A stretch of DNA of 64,000 nt from Azolla caroliniana (lineage: Eukaryota > Polypodiophyta), in contig JBHGNT010000005.1 in NCBI GenBank assembly GCA_043228905.1, positions 22,816,001 through 22,880,000 of the forward strand, given 5' to 3'. The notes below the pieces were generated by a model that saw only the letters and a program-made list of their open reading frames with translations, searched no databases and was not told where the DNA came from. The first letter of the stretch is position 1. Every line of letters starts with the position of its first letter. A program made the position numbers and the translations under genes. This document shows positions 60,314-64,000 of the stretch, one piece after another.

Positions 60314-60510
60314 TGTTGAGAGTCAAACTCAACTTACTCTAGGGTGTGAACACACCTTAAGAATAGGCAAGAGTGTGAGCACAACACCACTCTGTAACAG
60401 TAACTAATGTGTCATAGAATGTAACTAATGTAACTCATATACAAAAGTAGTGGTGACTTTTGACCTTTGAGTATTCACACACTAAACTAGGTTGAGCTTG
60501 ATTCTCAACA
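60314..60510. repeat. Junction of two truncated copia LTRs, head to head
   Basis: Left half 60314-60421 is the start of the left element's 3' LTR (TGTTGAGAGTCAAACTC, matching 47566-). Right half, from about 60432 to 60510, is the start of the minus-strand element's 3' LTR (read from 60510: TGTTGAGAATCAAGCTC). Both stop near 60421-60440, where TAACTAATG is duplicated. The block is therefore bounded by inverted TGTTGAGA/TCTCAACA ends. Confidence 0.75.
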
Positions 60511-60543
60511 TGCCCCCTCAAGCTCAAATGAGGTTGGTTCCTT

Positions 60544-62507
60544 TCAGTTGATGTCCGCGTTCGTTGGTATCAGGTTCTCTCTTGTTTGTTGTCCGCTTCT
60601 AGTGGTACCTGGTTCAGACGGTATCTGGTTCTCTCTTGTACTCCCCCTCAAGCTTGGCAAGTCAAGGATCGTCAATGCGAGGTTTGACATGAATTGCTGA
60701 AGCTTGTCGGCTCCTAGGGCTTTGGTGAAGATGTCGATTGTTTGAAGCTTAATGTTGATATGTTGAAGGTCGACATCTCCAATCTGAACATGCTCTCGGA
60801 TGAAGTGATAGTGCACCTCGATATGCTTCATGCACGCGTGGAACACTAGGGTCTGAGCTAGATAAATATTGATCATGTTGTCACAGTAAAGGGGAGACAG
60901 ATCCTTGATGGGAACACCTAGATCCTTCAAAATCGTCTTGAGCCATACGGCTTTGCATGTAGCCACAATTGTGCACCTGTATTCGGCCTCTGTGCTCAAA
61001 AGTGCAACAATCGGATGCTTCTTGCTACTCTAGGATATTGCTCCATTGCCGAGGGAGAAAACAAATTTGGAGGTCGATCGTCGATCGGCTCTGTAACCAA
61101 CCCAGTCGGCATCTGAGTACCCTTTGAGTCGAATTGGCATTGCCGACTTGTAGAGGATGCCACAATCCATTGTGCTACTCATGTATCGTAATACTCGCTT
61201 AACGCAATCCAAGTGAATGTCACGTGGTTTTTGCATGAATTGGCTAAGGAGACCGACCGCGTAGCTAAGCTCAGGACGAGTGATTATTAGATAGATGAGG
61301 CTCCTGATCAGTTGTCGATACTGAGTTGGCTAACACGCATATGTGCCGGAGTTGGCATCCAGTTTGAGGTTTCGATAGAGAGGGGTTGCCACAGATTTTC
61401 ACTAAGTCATATCGAACTTGTGTAACAAGTTAAGGATGTAGTGTCTTTGAGAGATCATAATGGCGGCTGGAGTCTGAATTACCTCAATGCCAAGGAAGTA
61501 ATGGAGCTCCTTCATGTCCGTCATCTTGAATTTGCTAGAGGGGAGGGACTTGACCTTGTTGATGTTGACTAGACTTTTACACCCAATGACTAGATCATCC
61601 ACGTATTGGATGATGACAATCAGACTTTCGGAATCGCTTCTTACATAGAGAGAGTTGTTGGATTTTGACATTCGAAAGCCGAATCGATGAAGATATTGTA
61701 TTATCTTCGAATGCCAAGCACACGGTGCTTTCTTTAGTCAGCAGACTGCTTTTTGATGGGTGCGCGATTCGAAGCCGGGTGGTTGTCGCAAGTAAAGCTC
61801 TTCTAATTCTCCTTGAAGAAAGGCGTTCTTGACGTCCATTTGATGGAGGTGCCACCCTTTCGCCGTTGCAAGTGCAATCACGGTCCGCACAGTCCTCATC
61901 TTTGCCACTGGGACAAAGGTCTCTTCATAGTTGACTCCATGTGTTTGTGCGTATCCTTTTGCTACGAGTCGGGCTTTGTAGTGGTTGACGGAGCCGTAAA
62001 CATTATACTTCACTTTGTAAATCTATCTACAACTGATCGCCTTCTCGTGAGGTGCGTGGGGAACGAGATCCCATGTCTCGTTCTTGCATAATGCTTGCAT
62101 CTCCTCTTTTATTGCTTCGACCCATCGTGGATCCTTGGCTACTTCGGAAAAATTTCCCGGTTCACGAACTATCACCACCTTCATCATAAAGGCATAATGG
62201 TATGTCATATAGTCATTATCGCCGAATCGGCTAACCAGATTCTTCTCTTGGGTGGAGCGAAAGAGTTTCTCATTTGCCGATGCGAGTACTTTCTTACTCC
62301 AGGTGACCTCATAAGAGGCACATCAAAGCCACCATACTCACTGTCGAATGAGTGAGTCCATTCGTTGCCGTCAAATTGATCGTTTTCATATTCCAACATT
62401 TTAGTCTTGCCTTTGTCCATCTTCGAACTTGGCCGAGATGTGCTCTGGTCGCTCGGGGGTTCTTGTGGCCCACTAAGCCTGGTCGTGATCGAACTTTCTT
62501 TGAACAT
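60544..62507 (-). pseudogene. Copia RT and RNase H (right element), frame-broken
   Basis: RT: EMQALCKNETWDLVP (62208-62023 frame), YKARLVAKGYAQTHGVNYEETF and HQMDVKNAFLQGELEELYL (62013-61738), then an intact catalytic YVDDLVIG (about 61610). RNase H: DIHLDCVKRVLRYM, GYSDADWVGYRADRRS, STEAEYR and ADKLQQFMS. The frame is split into at least five segments, so no full polyprotein can be made. Compared with the left copy, the YVDD site survives here. Confidence 0.85.
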
Positions 62508-62528
62508 ATGCCTCAGTTGATCTTTGTC

Positions 62529-63224
62529 TTAGTTGGCCAAGTTTAGGTCGACTGGAAATGATTTGGGAGGAGTCAGCTCCAGTTCGTACCATGATGCCGA
62601 TTCGTCAAAGACGATATCCCGACTTACATGAACCTTCTGATTAGAGGGGTTGAAGCACTTGTACCCCCTTTGATCTAATGAGTACCCTACGAGAATACAC
62701 TTCTTCGACTTGGGATCTAGCTTTTCCCATATTTCGTCGGGAATATGCACGTATGCGATTGAGCCAAATATCCTTACATGGGATATAATCAACTTCTTTC
62801 CATAATACTTCTCATGAGGAGTGACCTCGTGCACTCCAGATGTTGTGCACCGGTTTATGAGGTAGACGACAATATTTGTAGCTTCTGCCCAATATGACTT
62901 GAGCATATGCTTCTTGTTCAGCATGGCCCGTGCTATTTGGAGGATGTATCGATTCTTGCGTTCGGCTACACCGTTATGTTGCGGTGTGTGTCGGCAAGTG
63001 AATTCTCGTCGAATTCCTTCTTGGCGAAGGTATGCCGTGAACGCATGAGAGAAGTATTCCTTTCCTCTGTTTGACCGAAGACATCGTACATGGCAGCCAG
63101 TTGTCTTTTTGACTTCGCTTTTGAATTTTTGGAAGGTAACATAGTACTGACATCCTCCGAATGTGGTTGTTTGTGTCGGTCCCCACACATCCGAGTGGAC
63201 CGCATATAGGGGGCCTTTGCTCAC
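62529..63224 (-). pseudogene. Copia integrase core (right element), 231-codon frame
   Basis: Carries VHSDVWGP, RREFTCRHTPQHNGVAERKNR and the C-terminal SKKCILVGYSLDQRGYKCFNP. The second catalytic Asp, expected in the LRSD motif, reads LRSN, and about 25 residues usually found between GGCYYYVTF and the QKFKSEV stretch are missing. The integrase is therefore predicted dead despite the open frame. The upstream frame is broken by a stop before 63224. Confidence 0.85.
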
Positions 63225-63266
63225 ATTTCTCTTCTTTTGAAATGCGTGCCGATGTTGCTTACCGAA

Positions 63267-64000
63267 TTAGTAAGATCCACATACTCCTTCAATCTCTTTC
63301 TCTTTGAACGTCAGAAGTCCAATGACGACTCCTTTCGATTGCATGCCCTTGAGTTTCGTGAGATTGATATGGCCAATTCTTTTGAGCCATAACTCTATGT
63401 CTGTGTCGACTTTGAGGCCCTTTGCAAACATGGCCGATTTCACCTCGTTCAGCACGAGGATAAACATTCGACCTTCCCTCGACCTCGAGCGATGTGTCGA
63501 CCTTCTTTCTTGATGAAGCAACCACCTTGATTGAATCAAACTTGCATGCCCTGCTCAACAATTTGGCTGACCGAGACCAAATTCTTCGTTATGGCCGGTA
63601 CATGCAAGACATTTTTTATGCAAGTTTGTTCGCCATCTTTCCCGAATGGGACATTGCTGATATACCGAATCAGATGAGTAGTGTCGTCTACGGTTTCGAC
63701 ATAGTCGGGTAAATCCGGCTCTCATAAGTCTCAATGCCATTCTTGATGAGACGTCATATGTTTTGAAGCACCAAAGTCGACAATCCATACATCTACTGGA
63801 TTGGAGGCACTAGTCGAAGTAGAAGCCGACGTAGAATTTGCTCAATGTCTCATCACGAACATTCCGCCATGGTCATCTGAACGTTCCTTGATTGTTTCCG
63901 CTTTCTTGCCGAAAGTGAGAGTTGTTTTCATAGGTCGGACCTCATCCGAATCAGCCTTTTGCTCGGCCACGTCCTCTTCCTCCGTTCGAATGTGTGTAGA
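63267..64000 (-). pseudogene. Copia gag end, protease and GAG-pre-integrase (right element)
   Basis: From the window edge leftward: a charged Ser/Thr-rich gag end, then a protease site VDFGASKHMTSHQEW (about 63780-63740), where the active-site DSGA/DTGA reads DFGA. GAG-pre-integrase ELWLKRIGHINLTKLKGMQ follows at about 63390-63340. Frames change at least twice. Confidence 0.78.

Larger units (their letters stand above)
47566..60421 (+). mobile_element. Ty1/copia retrotransposon, broken by two nested insertions
   Basis: Host element of the nested block. Own sequence lies at 47566-51504, 59211-59256 and 60022-60421; the gaps are the chromovirus and a solo LTR. It has a 5' LTR (47566-47951), a PBS TGGTATCAGA matching initiator-Met tRNA directly after it, gag, integrase, RT and RNase H remnants in copia order, and a truncated 3' LTR. 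The 5' LTR begins TATTGAGAATC where the other copies have TGTTGAGA, so its terminal TG has mutated. A target duplication was not found because the right end is lost. Confidence 0.88.
60511..64000 (-). mobile_element. Second Ty1/copia element, minus strand, running off the window
   Basis: Reading right to left: gag end, protease, GAG-pre-integrase, integrase, RT, RNase H, then the polypurine tract TTGAGGGGGCA at 60511-60521 and the truncated 3' LTR. It is the same family as the left element, as shown by shared LTR starts and near-identical protein motifs. Its 5' part and 5' LTR lie outside the window. Confidence 0.88.

Overview
The window reads as nuclear chromosome sequence of a flowering plant. 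It has low GC, six multi-exon genes with GT-AG introns whose products are classic plant proteins (SnRK1, FACKEL, HISN8, a PMI1-type chloroplast-movement protein, ERV1 and a plastid membrane protein), plant LTR retrotransposons primed by initiator-Met tRNA, a LINE relic, and telo-box and CT-rich leader sequences. I cannot name the species. All intron/exon structures were worked out by hand from reading frame, splice signals and remembered family consensus.

Layout. (1) 12-3774 (+): a PMI1/PMIR-family NT-C2 protein in two exons, possibly continuing left of the window. (2) 3775-6664: no gene; holds an inverted pair of a repeat family. (3) 6665-14255 (+): sterol C-14 reductase FACKEL in 13 exons, with intron 1 made of a minisatellite. 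(4) 14640-16410: a SINE-like piece and a decayed LINE. (5) 18049-21066 (-): a six-exon plastid-targeted membrane protein of unnamed function. (6) 23230-26738 (-): the SnRK1 alpha catalytic subunit (KIN10 type), with a long leader intron reaching about 29411 and two upstream ORFs. (7) 29.6-37.3 kb: 7.7 kb without a recognisable gene. (8) 37520-40199 (+): ERV1/ALR sulfhydryl oxidase with an unusual repeat-built N-terminal half. (9) 42203-46704 (-): histidinol dehydrogenase HISN8 in 14 exons.

(10) 47566-64000 is a nested retrotransposon block. A Ty1/copia element (+) was hit by a Ty3/gypsy chromovirus (51505-59210) that carries three LTRs, and separately by an insertion now left as a solo LTR (59257-60021). 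The host copia ends against a second, oppositely oriented copia element (-) that runs off the right edge. All these elements are broken by stops and frameshifts.

The genes do not form a pathway. They are independent housekeeping or signalling genes: sterol synthesis, energy sensing, oxidative protein folding in mitochondria, histidine synthesis, chloroplast positioning and a plastid membrane function. The most unusual items are the 17-residue repeat extension and duplicated exon of ERV1, the repeated GATCTG-bearing motif and upstream ORFs in the SnRK1 leader, the LysM-like tail of the PMIR protein, and the three-LTR chromovirus inside a copia element.
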